From positions 25,370,001 to 25,434,000 of the forward strand of contig NC_084927.1 in assembly GCF_958298935.1 (NCBI RefSeq): DNA of 64,000 nt. Direction: 5' to 3'. The notes under the pieces are model-generated. The model worked only from the letters and a program-made list of their open reading frames with translations. It was not told where the DNA came from and did not search any database. Positions 11,458 to 24,615 of the stretch are shown piece after piece. How positions within the stretch are numbered: the first letter of the stretch is position 1; each line of letters starts with the position of its first letter. This stretch comes from Phragmites australis (taxonomy: Eukaryota > Streptophyta > Magnoliopsida > Poales > Poaceae). The translations under genes and the position numbers were made by a program.

Positions 11458-12577
11458 TTAAGCATCAACCGTTGGCTTAAGTACTTACCGTACTTACCAC
11501 ATGCTGATCTAATGGTAAGGTAAGCCGAATACCTGTGTAGCTGTGATCATTTGGGCCTAAATATCTACGGTGTGAACGAACGGACTTGTAAAGGTATCTA
11601 GTTTACTCTGATAGTAGTTCTGGATACCTCCGTGCCGAGCGATGCATGTATCAAATGGTTAGGACTTATTGAAAAAGGTTATCACGAGTACCCCTTGTGT
11701 GCATTTTAGCGAGTGGCACAAGCCAAATGGTTCTTACTTCATGTGGGTAAAGAAGTATCCCCTGTAGGGTGTAAAAATATTTTGAAATACCGCGCTTTCG
11801 GTCATGAGCATGCTTTTTGTCTATGTGCACCATCGTAGAGTTTTGTTATGGGTTAATGGTGCTATGGGTGATGGTTGGAAAATGTTGATGTTGGCTCTGA
11901 TACATTACTTTGGTTCCTTTTACACTCATGTACCAGTTGTTGGATTTCAGTTTATGTTGGTTAAGTATAGGTGTTCATACATATGTCTAGGTTGCTTAAG
12001 TATATTAAATGTACTTAACCTTGCTAATAGCTAAATGCATGATCCTTGGAGTCGGGTTATTTATATGTATTCCATATGGATTAAGTCTTGCGAGTACCTT
12101 CGTACTTAGCTGCTCTACAGGTTTTGCAGGTGAGGAAGTTGTGGTGTTTGGCTACTTCATGTATGTCGAGGGTGATGGCGGGTGTGAGTAGTGCATCCTA
12201 CTCAGTTGGCATGTTTTTGTGATGGAGCCTAAGGGTATATGGCTCCATCCTCCTTTTGTTGTATAGCTTTTAGTCTTCCGCTGCTTAGTTTCTTTTGCTG
12301 TTAGGAGTTAAGCAGGTTTTAGTTTCCTTCTAGTTCTCTTTTGCTGTAAATTGTAATAACTTGTTGTATGCTTAAGAACTATAATATAATGTTAATTATT
12401 TATTCTTTCTTAAGCTGTATTGTGATGTATATGTTGGAAAGGTATGTGTTTCGATCTTGGGTACAAAACACGTGCCAGGACTATCAGGATGATATTCTGG
12501 TTAATCATCAAGGTTGTGATTATGAATAATAATCCTCCTGGTGATTAGTTAGAATATTATCTGGACGGTTCCTCACA
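11458..12577 (+). mobile_element. 5'-truncated Ty3/gypsy LTR fragment
   Basis: It shares a collinear set of motifs with the LTRs ending at 31192 and 33600: 'cgtacttaccacatg..gatctaatggtaag', 'ttaagtcttgcgagtacctt', 'gtagtgcatcctactca', 'ggttaatcat', and a terminal '..ggttcctcaca'. The right end is sharp at 12577. No coding domains are present, and no matching start of the LTR was found on the left. Confidence 0.7.
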
Positions 12578-12719
12578 AAGGTCATCTTGTCCTAAGGAGA
12601 AGAAATACAGATGTCAACAAGGGCAGGAAATACATATCAGCAGTAGCATGTTTGCAATTTAGAAATATGTCATGCAAATCATTTAGACTTGATCTCAGCA
12701 AGTAACTTACAAAGATCTA

Positions 12720-14430
12720 AATTGCTAATGCAGTTCGACCTTTTTGAGCACTAGTCATACATTCTTCAAAGAATTCTACAAGATATGGGTCTCGATCATT
12801 GTACTTCGACCTCTGCAAGATGAATGCATTATGACTTACAAAATGGTCCAAAAAGACAAGTATAGACATATATGATGGTACTCATACACAGATATGCTTA
12901 CAAGGGAGTAGCAATGGGCAATATAAGACCGAGATACTGTTCTTTGTTGAAGCTGGACTTAGCCTCTATTTTCTTTGTTCTTAACACATTTTCCTGTAAT
13001 AAAGATGCAAAAAGCAGTTTAAATTTAGAATTCCTAATGGCAAGGTTTATAGCAGATGTTGGCAATGATAGGAGCAAGATCATCTAGCAGGCATTTCATG
13101 CAACTATCTAAATGATGATATTGAATGATTGAATAATAAGTGAGTTTCTCATAGAATTGAGACTCCAAAGTAAGCATAGTTTCAATCTTCCTTTTATTTG
13201 GTGTAAATTGATCTTAATAACAATAAACAATCAATATTTACTATGCAGCACATTTTAACTAATAGAAAGCATAAGGAATATATTTAAAACAAGCAAGCAT
13301 AATACACTAATGCGTTAGCCTTTAGGACTATGCCCACTGTCTTGCTCTTTGCCAATAGGTACAGGAAAAACATATAAACTAAATTGTAGATTTGCAACAC
13401 ATATGCAAAACAAGATGATTGTTGCATGTATGACCTGAATATTTGGTTGATACCAATATTCAACCAGCCCGGCCCACTCTTCATTTTAGGCGGGGGTTCT
13501 GGGGCCAGCAGCTGTTCCTTTGCAAGTGATGCATTGAATTACTTCCTTTTAAGCAAATATTGTTGTTTTCTTACTCCCCTCTTAATTGTATCTATACATG
13601 CATCCTTGGTAGGTCCATCTTGTCTAACCTCAACATCCAGTCTTGTCTAATATAACAAATAATACTTGTAATCAGATTTGTCACGTATGAAACTTCAAAA
13701 GCAGAAAGTATTATGAACAATGAAATAAGTGACTCACCGCAACTTTTCTTAGTACTGTTGTTATAAGTTTCTTGCCATTGCCATCTTTGCAGTCTTTCCA
13801 TGTTGGATAGATAGGTAGGTTATCTCTAAGGGCAACACCACATTCTAAAGCCAATTTTGCAGGTTGTACTATAACCTCTGGTCTTATCTTCCCTTCAGGC
13901 ACATGAATTTTCAATTAGCTTCCTTTTTGTTCATCCTCTCTAGCCCATGACCCATGATCTTCTTATGAACCTCTTTAGGCTTGGTGGGAGCTGCATATAC
14001 CGAGAAAAAAAATGTTATATCTACGGTACATGTTCTAGTCATAAAAGGGAAAATGTGATTGCATGGATATTGGCACTATGTACCTGCAGTATCCAATGAA
14101 GAGCTTCCGTGTGAGCAATTGTGTGTTGCATCAAGAGTAAGAGCAACATGAAGCAATACATTTTCTTCACCAGTGTTAGCAACATCAAGCAATGCATTTT
14201 CTTCACCAGTGTTTTCCACAGTGATCTAATTGCTCTGTCAGGAACTCCGTCCTCCTGGTGAGTTGTCCGTAAGGATCGACGGGTTCCTTCTTATATCATC
14301 CAAAGTGTGCAACTCAGGTGCTCTGGACCATGTGCACCTTGGAGAGTTGAGTTGCAATGGGAGGCATTTGACCTTCTGCATCTTCCAAGGCTGAGCTGCA
14401 ATTAGGAGGCAACTGACCTTGTGCATCTAG
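12720..14430 (-). pseudogene. En/Spm-associated (Ptta / Transposase_24-like) remnant
   Basis: Minus-strand pieces in the usual order are: an N-terminal fragment with LHTLDDIRRNP (about 14290); IHVPEGKIRPEVIVQPAKLA..CGVALRDNLPIYPTWKD (13760-13910); EEWAGLVEYWYQPNIQ ending at a GT donor (about 13440-13490); and RSKYNDRDPYLVEFFEECMT (12740-12820). The pattern 'fpeG..rP..n..akla.e.Gv.lR.....p..Wkd', then 'W..LV.YW..p..Q', then an acidic helix is typical of the second protein in plant CACTA elements. Frames are broken by stops. It has the same orientation as the TNP2 gene at 21-24.6 kb, so both could come from one large CACTA element later split by insertions. Confidence 0.5.
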
Positions 14431-14449
14431 CTGGGGTGTGAAGAACGGT

Positions 14450-16110
14450 GACATCCTAAGAGGAAGGATGAATTAAGATACTTAGAAATCTAAAACAAAT
14501 TAGCTTCAAAAACTTTACAAGATAAACTTATCTCAATCTCTATCTAAATATGATCTAGGTTTATCTTATGTGTCTACTCTACCGCTTAAGATAATTGCAA
14601 CCTGCTCTAGCAAGGTAAATTGTAAGTATGTATGCAGAAATGTAAATAAGGTAGAGAGATAAACTCGGCATAAGGGATTTTATCCCGTGGTATCGATGGC
14701 ATGAATGTCAACCCTAGTCCACGTTGGGGCTCCACAAAGGATATGCTCTTGGTCGGCATGACCCTTCCGATCATGGCTCTTGAACTACCAAGTCACCAAG
14801 ACAAGGTCTCAAGCACGATGAGCCACAAGCCACCAAGGTAAGGTCTCACCACTAGTCTCTCTTCTGATCACTTGCCGCCGTGATCACTTTGGAGCTTGAG
14901 CCACCAAGGCAAGGATCTCTGCGTCCCCGCACACATGTCTTGTCGCCGCTCCACACCAAGTCGGAGTGTCAACAAGCTTGATACACCAAGGTTCAAGATG
15001 CCGGCGAGTCACCAAGACTCCAAGACACTGACATACCACTCGATACAAGTTAGGATCACTCATTGATCCCTTCTTCAAGCTTCAGTACCTAGCTACAACT
15101 CACTCTAAGTCTATAAACACTAAACACTCTCTAATCCTGTGCTTAATTGTCTTAGATAATCACTTTAAGCACTTTGGATGTCTTCTCAAGTATGTATGAG
15201 CTTCCTCTAGACTCCAGCAGCATGCCACACCTTCAAATAACTGAGTGGACGGGTATTTATAGCCTCAAACTCGCCAACTAGCTATTTTCCCAATAGCTCA
15301 AAAAATTTGTTAACATCAGATGATCCGGTGAGAACAATAGTACTAACACTGTATCATCCGGTGAGTAAAATCTCAGAAACTAGCCGTTGAACTTCCACTC
15401 AAAGTCTCTGTGAACACCGATACTTTGGTGTGCCTTCAAATCCATCACCAGACCTTCCGGTGAGTTATCTTTAGCCATCCGAGCCTTTATAGCCTCTCTA
15501 CGTAAAATGCTCTGGTATATTCATCCGGTGTTCATTCTCTTCTTTTCTCTAGAAATGCTCCGCCCTACAACTATCTTTGTGATTACCAGACTATGCGGTA
15601 AGTTGATCTTCATTCTTCAACACTTACAGTCGCCTCTGCAAGAAATGCTCCGGTGCTATACTCCGGTATGCACAAACCAAGCACCGGACCTTTTGGTGGG
15701 TTGATCTTTAGTCTTTTGCACTTGCATTCTTCTCTGCAAAAAATGGTCCGGTGTTACTCTGTGCAGATCACCAGACTATCCGGTGAGGTCCTCAACATTC
15801 TTTTCCTTTGTCAGAAATACCCCGATGAGTTCATGTCCTATTCACCAGACTATCCGGTGAGGCTATTAGCCTCTATGTACAATGCTCCGGTAAGTACAAA
15901 CTCCTAAACATCAGACTTTCTAGTGAGATAAATTCTCCTGGGAGTTCTCCAATTCAATAAAACTTTGTCCCAGCTGCGGTGATTTCTTGATGTATTGCAT
16001 CCATGAGACCTACTAACATATATTCTTGAAAAACATGTTAGTCCCAATGACTATGTTATCATTAATCACTAAAATCACAATCATGGCCTAATAGGGTCTT
16101 GTTCGCTATA
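14450..16110 (-). mobile_element. SIRE/Maximus-like LTR (minus orientation)
   Basis: The right border is marked by polypurine-like text on the minus strand (complement of atctcctctttttta at 16111-16125) beside 'ttgatgacaacacaacc', the conserved text preceding the 3' LTR in grass SIRE-type copia elements. The LTR interior holds a degenerate array of 'ccagactatccggtgag' / 'aaatgctccggtg' units and many 'caccaag' repeats. The outer border near 14450 is approximate and no TSD was found. Confidence 0.55.
15310..15925. repeat. Degenerate tandem array with CCGGTG motifs
   Basis: About six imperfect units of roughly 100 bp combine 'ctctgcaagaaatgctccggtg' and 'accagactatccggtgag' variants. Such arrays are common inside grass copia LTRs. 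Confidence 0.7.
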
Positions 16111-17776
16111 ATCTCCTCTTTTTTAGTTATTGATGACAACACAACCAAAGCAAATGATAAATAATAAATGATACAAATCGTAAAGAGCACAAAACCTTAC
16201 CACATTGCTTGCATGCATGTTCTTACCATTTAGTCCCCTTATGTTGCGGTTCCTCCGTTCTCCATTGCCACTATCTCCCTTTATCGACCCATACAAGAAC
16301 TTCTCTTTGTCAACTTAGGTATCTCATGTTTCTTATTGTATCTTCTTCTCCTCCTCCTTTGTTAACTTCGGCATTCCTAGATATCATGTGTCTTGCTTCT
16401 TGCTTTGGTCATCAAACTTCACCCTTTTTGTCAACAATCTCAAAAAGGGCTACAAACATATGTTGAACTCAAGAAAGAACATTAGAGAACATGGGAGAGA
16501 GCTTCATAAATCATGATCCATATAAAATAATACCAATTAAAAAGATATACTAATTATAAGAATATGAGGTATTGATATCAATTGAAAAAGACAAACAAAG
16601 ATTATAATTCATGAAACTCACATGATATAATCTAAACTCCCCCTTTTATGTGTGCATACATATAATGAAACTCACTTGTAAATGTCACTTATAAGAATGT
16701 AGCAATATATGCATATCTAGACAATAAGTAGAGATAGAAAGTTTAAGTCGTATCATGCATGGAGGTAGCCTAAATATAGAAATGGATTGACAATGATACC
16801 AATTGAAGCTTTTAAGTGTTGTATACCTCTGGGGACGTGTTGATTTCTCCATGAGACTACAAAAGATACATCTAGTAATACATGTTAGTATCAAAATCAC
16901 AACTCATATGATATACTCTCCCTGAATGTGTGCATACAAGTGTTGAATACTTGTAATATATATGCACTTATTTTTTATAACAATAGGAAGGGAACCCTAT
17001 AGAGTGATTCATGGCAAATAAAAGATACCAATTGTGAAATTAATGCCATGAAAAGAACCTACAACTAATAAAACATGTAGATTGTTCATAAGAAAGAAAG
17101 AAACACAAGCAAACTACCATATGAAAACCTATACTAGGCATGATAATAAATTAAAATATGCATATGCAATCCTAGACAAGGAAAATGAGCTACAACAATT
17201 GAAATTTTTTACATCTAGCTATATTACCTTTTTTTTACCTTTGGATAGGGATTTGGTTATATGATGATTATGATTTTCATCAAAGTGTCCAATTTTATAT
17301 ACTTGTCTTCTTTACTTGAACCTTCACTTTATTTTATAAGCCAAGTCTCTAAATCCTCATAGCCGCCTTAGGCTTTAAGTCTTCTTTGAAACCGAAACCG
17401 ATTGGGGCCTGTTCATATTGGTGATGACTTCCTTAAACACCCAAATGGTTTGGTTCCACCCCTAATTCTTTCTCCTAACCATATGTGCAACCACCTTACC
17501 ATTGCTCTTCTTCTTGAGCTTGTAGTGGTTGCTCTTAGTTTTAGTTTTGTAGTTAGGCTTGGTGTAGATGTTGGAGGTCTTGTTCAAGAGATTCTTTAGA
17601 ACATGATATATTGGAATGTAGTCTATTGGCAACCGACATGGTTTTTCTGTAAGAAGAGAAAAGAACTCAAAATGTACCAAAGCATCATGCTAAAACTCAA
17701 AATGTACCAAAGCATCATGCTCTACCAAACTATCAACTCAAAACTTTCCAAAAGGAAAAAAAGTGAAATACATGAG
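16111..17776 (-). mobile_element. SIRE-like 3' internal (non-pol) remnant
   Basis: The T/C-rich text 'ttctccattgccactatctccc', 'cttctctttgtcaacttagg' and 'cttcaccctttttgtcaaca' resembles the region just upstream of the 3' LTR of SIRE/Maximus elements read in reverse. No gag or pol motif is present, so the rest of the element is deleted or elsewhere. The boundary with the following duplication is unclear. Confidence 0.4.
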
Positions 17777-18266
17777 TAAAAACCGCAAAATAGATATGCC
17801 GGGTTTGAATCATATCGGGTCTTGGGAGGAAGATGTGGTGTTCTTGGGAGATGGTGGAGAGGAGGGCGCGACCGTCGCGAATGTCACTGCGACACCATCG
17901 ATGAGCGGCGGCTTCTGGGTCGACGAAGGCATAATAGGAAGCGGTAGAGCGGCGGGGTGGCTGTGTGAGTGGAGGGTGGAGGGAAGAGGATGTCTCCAGG
18001 TGAAAGCAGGTCAGAGGAGTAAAAACCGAAAAAATATATGTCAGGGTTGAATCACCTACAGACGTGGGAGGAGGTGGTGTTGTTCTTAGGGGATAGTGGT
18101 GAGGAGGGTGCGGCCATCGCGAATGTCACGGCGACACCATCAATGCGAAGAGTGACGGCTTCTGGGTCGATGAAGGCGCAACAGCCGACGGCAGAGCCAC
18201 GGGACGGATGGGTGAGTGGAGGGCGCTGGGGAGAGGATGTGGGCGGGTGAGAGCAGTGCGGAGAGT
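17777..18266. repeat. Direct duplication, period about 243 bp
   Basis: A GC-rich block starting 'taaaaaccgcaaaatag' at 17777 repeats from 18020 ('taaaaaccgaaaaaata'). Both contain 'gtggtgttcttgggagatgg'-like text and 'gcgaatgtcac.gcgacaccatc'. The open frames are not family-assignable. Confidence 0.7.
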
Positions 18267-19000
18267 GAAATGGCAGAGGTAGATAGGATAGAATGGGGAT
18301 CAATTTACAGTTAGAGGAGACAAGGGGGTTTTGGGGTAGGGGGAGAGACTGTAGTGGGTCCACGTTGTCATTGGTAGTGGAATAGTGTGCTGGTTCACCA
18401 ATTTTGCAGGGACAGTAGCGGAATGATGCACGTGAGATGAAAACGGGCACGAGAGTGTGTGGTGTAGTAGCAAAAGAGTAGAAAAGATTTCTGGAGATTA
18501 AAAAATTGGTTCCAATAGATACAATTGGTTATATTTAATAAAATAAATATCAAAAATTGACATAATTGCACTTTCCATGTTTATCTCATAAACATTATGA
18601 CCAAGTTGTTCTAAAAACAACCATCGTTTATGAAATTTTTTGAGATTTGTCTGTCTCAACGACCAGGGTTCACCAATGAACGGTAAGGTTATAAGAATGG
18701 GTCGTGCTATCCTTCACTCGACTGAAAATGTGCTCGTTTGTTTTTGTGCTCCTCCGTAGCTGGCAACCTCGCAGGCCACCGTAGCTCCGCCCACCGGTTG
18801 CCACCCCTCGCAAGGTCGACCACCTCCCCAAAGCCCCCTTTTGAAGTCTAGCAACGCAAAAACCAACCCCAGTAGCCCAAAACCCCCCCAAACCCTATCC
18901 ACTAACCTCACCGGCATTCGTACGTAGAGCGATTGTAGTGTAGAAAATATGTATATGAATATGTTATAGTTCAAAGATACGTAAGTCACAACATTGTTCC
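18267..19000. other. No gene recognised
   Basis: Low-information sequence. A minus-strand GC-rich stretch (18670-18990) has open frames, but I recognise no domain. Confidence 0.4.
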
Positions 19001-19852
19001 TGCTTTCGTAGGACGAGATTTATAACACCAATACATGAACTTGAACTCATTAACCTAAATGCTTCGACATGCATTCTTAAAGTTCATAGGTACATACATG
19101 AAGTTATTGAGGGAAGTATCGGATGGTGATCACTAATAGCCAATAAAAGGAGATTCTTGTTTCAAGTCATCGACGTAGGTCAACTAGATCCGTCAGACAA
19201 AATTTTCACCTATTTTCACGTAATCCCTAAATAATTTTTTTGCCTAATCCCTATTCATTCATGTAAATTTCGGACAAAAAGTATTTGGAATTTGGACAAA
19301 TTTTGGTTAAAAATTATTTGAATTTGAATGCATTTTAAATTTGTGCAAATCATGTCTGACTGACCAGTGGGCCTTGTTAGCATATGGCCCACCTGCCGGC
19401 CACACGATCTTATCATGAAGGGAACCGATCTTATCATTCTCTCGTGCGCCAGCATTGAACCTGCTTTAGTAGGGCGAGATCGATAACACCAATACATGAA
19501 CTCATGACCTAAATGCGTCAACATGCATTGTTAGGGTTCACAGGTACATACATGAAGTTATTGAGGGAAGTATCGGATGGTGATCACTAATAGCCGATAA
19601 AAGGAGCTTCTTGTTTCAAGTCATCCACGTAGGTCAACTAGATCCGTCGGACAAAATTTTCACCTATTTACACCTAATCCCTACACAATTTGTTCACCTA
19701 ATCCCTATTCATTCATGTAAATTTTAGACAAATAGTATTTGGAATTTGTGCAAATCATGTTTGATTGATCGGTGGGCCTTGTAAGCATATGGCCCACCTG
19801 CTAGCCACACGATCTTATCATGAGGGGAGCCGATCTTATCATTCTCCTATAC
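19001..19852. repeat. Tandem duplication, period about 458 bp
   Basis: Unit 1 (19001-19450) and unit 2 (19459-19852) share long stretches, for example 'aacaccaatacatgaactt', 'acatacatgaagttattgag', 'gatggtgatcactaatagcc' and 'atatggcccacctgc'. Unit 2 lacks some bases near 19735 (after 'aaatagtatttggaattt'). Confidence 0.85.
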
Positions 19853-20092
19853 ACCGTCTGCCCAGTTTCCCCTTTCTCCCGTGCACCGTTTTCCTAGCCG
19901 TGCACTATCCCCCAGCCATGCGTCGTCCTCCAGCCTCTCCTTTTGCCACCACTTTTCTTCTTCCCCTTTCCCATCTCCCTTACATCGTCATTGCTACTAT
20001 CTATCGTGCACTCCCTCCTGGCTGGTGCTCTTCTATGTAGGCTATAGTGCACTACCTCATCTGCAGCTGGTGCTTGTGTCCTAGTTCCAGGG

Positions 20093-20552
20093 ATGCGAGG
20101 CTCTTCATCAACCACGCACATCATGAGTTTGAGGGTGCCACCGGAGATGGGATCGACCATCGAGCTTCCTCTGATCTAGTGCCCAACTTGCAAGAAGTAC
20201 AACGTGATTGAGCTTACATGTACAACTGGTGAGAACAAGGGGAAGATATCTTCAAGTGCCCTGCCAATGATCGTGAAGTGAGTATTGCTCCGAATTTTGT
20301 GTTCTTGATTTAGGGTTCTTCAATTTCTAAAATTGTCATTTGATTTATATATTGTAGTTGCCAAAAAAATGCCCCTTTTTCAAGTGGGAAGCAACATACA
20401 AAATGATTGTGTTGAACAAGGCCAAGCTGGAGGCTGAATCTGCCTCGTGTGGAGATGAGCTGTTACCTAACCAGCTTGAAGCAACATGTGGCTTGAAGGA
20501 ACGAGTGGAAGCATTGGAGAAGGTTATGTTTGAGGTGAAAAACGTGACATAG
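20093..20552 (+). pseudogene. GRF-type zinc-finger protein remnant
   Basis: Two exon-like pieces flank a GT-AG intron (donor about 20279, acceptor about 20357). The first reads CPTCKKYNVIELTCTTGENK with the first Cys pair. After a shift of frame it encodes FKCPANDRE. The second reads LPKKCPFFKWEATYKMIVLNK followed by a coiled-coil-like tail (LKERVEALEKVMFEVKN). This order (CPxC, FFKCP, CPFFKWE) is the plant GRF zinc finger. An in-frame TAG sits directly before CPTC and a frameshift lies between KGK and FKCP, so the copy is broken. The ATG at 20093 is the nearest upstream in-frame start. Function of such small GRF proteins is poorly known. Confidence 0.65.
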
Positions 20553-21098
20553 GAAGTGAAGAATGCAGTAACATGTAGTGCATTTGAGCTAGGTTGATGG
20601 GGAAAAACTATACTGATCTTGGGTTTGATGAATGATGTTCTTGTAGTGTTGTCCATCTTAGTGCAACTTCATAAGTAAATGTTCGGGGTCGAACAGTTGA
20701 ACATCTGTAGGATTCTGCACTCTCTCTGATCACCTGTGAGCAGAAGAAGTATTTTTGGTCTCCTAGTTGCAGGCTAGCAATAGAGTATGCCATATTTCAG
20801 TGGTAATATGCAGCAATGTCAGGACAGGTATTGCAATTTTTAGAAACTTTGAGAAGCAAAAATAAAAATGATCTGAACATAGCCATGTTGTGAATATGCA
20901 ATTGGGCATTGGGCATTGATCAAAACCAGAGAAATAGAGAAAAAGTTGCAAAGTACAAGAGTACATGTTAAAGTTACAAAGTTCTGGTAATATTATGAAT
21001 TGCATACATTACTTGTCATCACTTTCATAATCTGAGGCATTGGCCTCATCAGTACTACAATACTCCATTAATGTGTCATCTTCATCTTCAATAACAGT
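20553..21098. other. No gene recognised
   Basis: AT-rich interval between the GRF remnant and the CACTA transposase tail. No CACTA 3' terminal repeat (cactacaagaaa) was found here. Confidence 0.4.
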
Positions 21099-24000
21099 TT
21101 AGTTGCCATGAGGTGGTGCTTCACAGTTGCGGATCTTGTCAACAATTTGAGAATCGATATTAGTTGCAGTCTCATCAGCACGGTGCAACAAATCCATATC
21201 AGGATTAATGCCTCCTAGAACACAACCTTCTGATGAAGAATTATCTACTTGATATGCCACTTTAGACCTCACATGTAGTTCATTTTTGTTACTTTGACTT
21301 TTCTCAAATTCAATCACGTCATATATGTGCCTATGATCAAATCTTGCACAACTCGCCAACCTTTGCCAAATTTTGTATCTTCCAAGTAAAATACATGCGA
21401 TGCTTGTGTGGAAAGAATGAATGGATCATTCTTGTACCAACGACCTCCAACATTAATGTTTGAACAACATTAATGCTTTTGAAGTAACCATCATCTTTCA
21501 TACAGTTATTCTTTCCCTCCAGATTGAACCACTCACATCATAATAAAATCACACATCTAGCTCCATTCTTATTTGTAATATAATTCAACTCTATAATTTC
21601 TGATAGGATCCCATAGAAGTCGATAGTTTCATTATCGTAAGTACCTTCAGTCTTAATGCCACAATTTTGAGTTTTCCTATCTGCCTCACGAGCGACAGTG
21701 TGGTATCGAACACCATTTATCACACATGCAGAGTATGATCTCACACGCTTATCAGGACCACATGCGAGTGCATAAATATCATCATCGACATTCCTATCCC
21801 TCCATGATGTAACCTGCAAATCTGTAGGCAAGTAAGGCAAACTGTCAATTGTGACATTTTATAAAAATCAGAAACAAACTGAGACTTGCACTTACATGGT
21901 TTTGAAACCACATTGGAAATTCTTTCTCCATTCTTTTCTCAATATTATCTACATTTTGTTGCTCCAGTGTATCTCTAAACATCCTATGAAACAAAGAACA
22001 TATGTGACTTTGTAATGGGAATGACATTGAATAACTTTGCAAATTTATGCAAATTGGGACTTACTCTTTGTATTGATCAACCTCAGGACAATTATTAAGC
22101 ACAAATCAAACCATCAATTTATATTCACTATCCATGTATTTCAATTTTGAAGATCCCAGTACATTAGTACCATGTGCAAAAAAATCATAACTCATCAGCC
22201 AAGATGTTTTCTCGCCCATCTTTGTTCCTTTCTTCCCTGCTGAATTTTGTTTGAATGTCACTGAAATAGCTTGAGCAATGTAACAAACACTCGTATGCAG
22301 TATATGCTTCTGCAACAGATCCTTCTGGTCTTGCTTTATTTCGCACAAATATCTTGAATTTGCACAACCGTCATTCAATGGGATACATCCATCCATATTG
22401 AATCGGGCCCCTTAGAATGGCCTCATCAGGTAAATGCACAACCAAATGAACCATGACATCAAAGAATGCATGATGAAAAATTTTCTCTAGCTTGCACAAG
22501 ATAAGTATGATTTCATCCTTTAACTGATGCACAACATCAACTTTTAGTGTCTTAGCACATATTTGTTTAAAAAAGGTTTCCAACTCAGCTATTGCCTCGT
22601 ATACATCTTCTCGCACCAATCCTCGCAAGCCAGCTGGTAAAATACGTTCAAGGAGTATATGGGAGTCATGTATTTTCAGCCCATGCACTTTACATCCATT
22701 AAGATCCATACATCTTGATATGTTAGAGGCATATCCATCTGGAAATTTAATTGCACTAAGAAACTGACATAACTTTCTCCTTGCCTCCTTGTTCATAATA
22801 TAACATGCTTTTGGCTTGGAGTAGGAATTACCTTCTTCTTGCATATGCAGCTCTCTCCTTATACCTTGATCTTCCAAATCAAGTCTAGCACTAATTGTGT
22901 CCTTTGACTTGCCCTCAATGTCAAGAAGGGTCCCAACAATGATATTGCATATGTTCTTTTTTATATGCATAACATGTACGTTGTGTTGTAACTTAAGTTT
23001 CCACCAATATGGAAAATCATACAAGCTAACCTTAATATGCCATGTTGGTTCATCCTTGTTTGTGTGTTTTCTCTTCTTATGTGCAGGATGCTTACCTGGA
23101 ATGTCTTGAACTTTCTCCAACCTCTTCAACACTTCATCAGCAGAAAATTTTCTTGGTTTATCCATGTTTTCAATCTTCCCAGTGAAAGCTTTATTTTTTC
23201 CTCCATGGGTGATTATGCGGTAGAAATCGACAATGGCCAACATACCAATTTTGTTTCTCAAATCTTCCGAGCACGAATCATCGTCACAGTGCACACATGT
23301 GAAGTATCCCTTTGTGCTTCTCCCTGACAAAGTGCCTAGTGCAGGATAATCATGAATTCCCCAAACAATCGCTACACATAGTGAAAATTGTTCTCTACCA
23401 TATGCATCGTATGTAGGAACTCCATTCCAAAGATGAATCAAGTCTTCTATCAAAGGTTGCATGCATACATGAAACTCTTTTCTTGGTGCTCTTGGTCCTG
23501 AAATAAGTAAAGCCAACATACAATTGGATTGCTCCATGCACATCCATGGTGAAAAATTATATGGTACTACTATCACTGGCCACATGCTATATGCGTTGCT
23601 CATGTTACCAAAAGGGTTGAAACCATTTGTAGCAATGTAGCCTTAAATTGTGAGGATCTTGTGCAAATGACTCAAAGGTACTATCAAAATCTTTCCAAGC
23701 TTCTCCATATGCAGGACGTATCATTTCATTTTCAATGGGCACCCTCTTCTCCTTGTGCCATCGTATAAACTCAGCTTTGTCATTTGATAGAAAAAGCCTT
23801 TGCAGTCTTGGGATTATTGGAAAATACCAAAGCACCTTGTGGAGAACTCTCTTTTTCCCCTCACTATTGTCTTTCCACCTTGACTCACCACATGCTAGAC
23901 ACTGGATATCATTTGCATGGTCCTTCTAGAATAATTCACAATCATATCTGCAAACATGAATTGACTCATATCCAAACCCAACTTGTCGGAGTACAATCTT

Positions 24001-24615
24001 TGTTTCATTGAAGGACTTTGGGAGAGCGGTACCATTTGGCAATGGCCAATGAAAGCAACTGAAGCAATGCATTGAAACCTGAGTGTGTAATCCAACTATA
24101 TGCCTTTATATGAAGCAATTTAATTAGGAAAGACAACTTGAGAATTCTGTGTAGCCTGGATAAAGTTCCTGCTTTGTTTCTTCAATCAATTTTGCATATA
24201 TGTTTCCACTAGTGACATGCCTTGGAGCTGTGTACAAATCCTCAATTAAACCTTGAACTCCAAAGCCATTCTCTTCTATGTCGTCTTCACCATCACCAAT
24301 CCTAAGACCCTCACCATAAAACCCATGCTGATCTTCACCATAACCATGGCAATCATCATTGCCATCACATTGCTCATCACTAGTTGATTCTTCATGGTGT
24401 ATTCGCTGAGTGTAGGTCCTTGACATACCAGAAATATTAATGTGATCCTCCACTTCACCTTGAGATAGCAATTTCTGATTAAGGCATCGGCAACAAGGGA
24501 ATTTTATTTCTTCATTTTCACAGAAATGCGCTCTGACATGTCGCATAAATTGATCCACACCAGCCAAAAATGGAGCAGTAAATGGCAAACTATTATAAAT
24601 CTAGCTCCTATCCAT
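21099..24615 (-). pseudogene. CACTA (En/Spm) TNP2-type transposase
   Basis: Domains in order on the minus strand: the N-terminal transposase-associated module from MDRS (24615) with GVDQFMRHV..HFCENEEIKFPCCRC (24500-24570); CLACGESRWK and KVLWYFPIIPRLQRLFLS; PAYGEAWKDFDSTFESFAQDP (23610-23910); the TNP2 core SMWPVIVVPYNFSPWMCMEQ, LLISGPRAPRKEFHVCMQPL, LSGRSTKGYFTCVHC (22371-23603); a MCKFKIFVRNKARPEGSVAEAY segment (DUF4218-like, 22185-22380); and a DUF4216-like tail, IDFYGILSEIIELNY (21540-21840). The conserved Trp after MDRS is a TAG stop (24601-24603). A frameshift near 23640 separates FAQDPHNLRL from the TNP2 core. This would be the cut-and-paste transposase, but it is inactive as read. 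Confidence 0.85.

Noticed and set aside
15310..15925. Regular repeats considered as a CRISPR-like array
   Set aside because: Units are degenerate and about 100 bp with no spacer structure, in a plant nuclear context; they are LTR-internal repeats.
21538..21840. 100-aa minus-strand ORF as a separate gene
   Set aside because: It is the DUF4216-like tail of the CACTA transposase region, not an independent gene.
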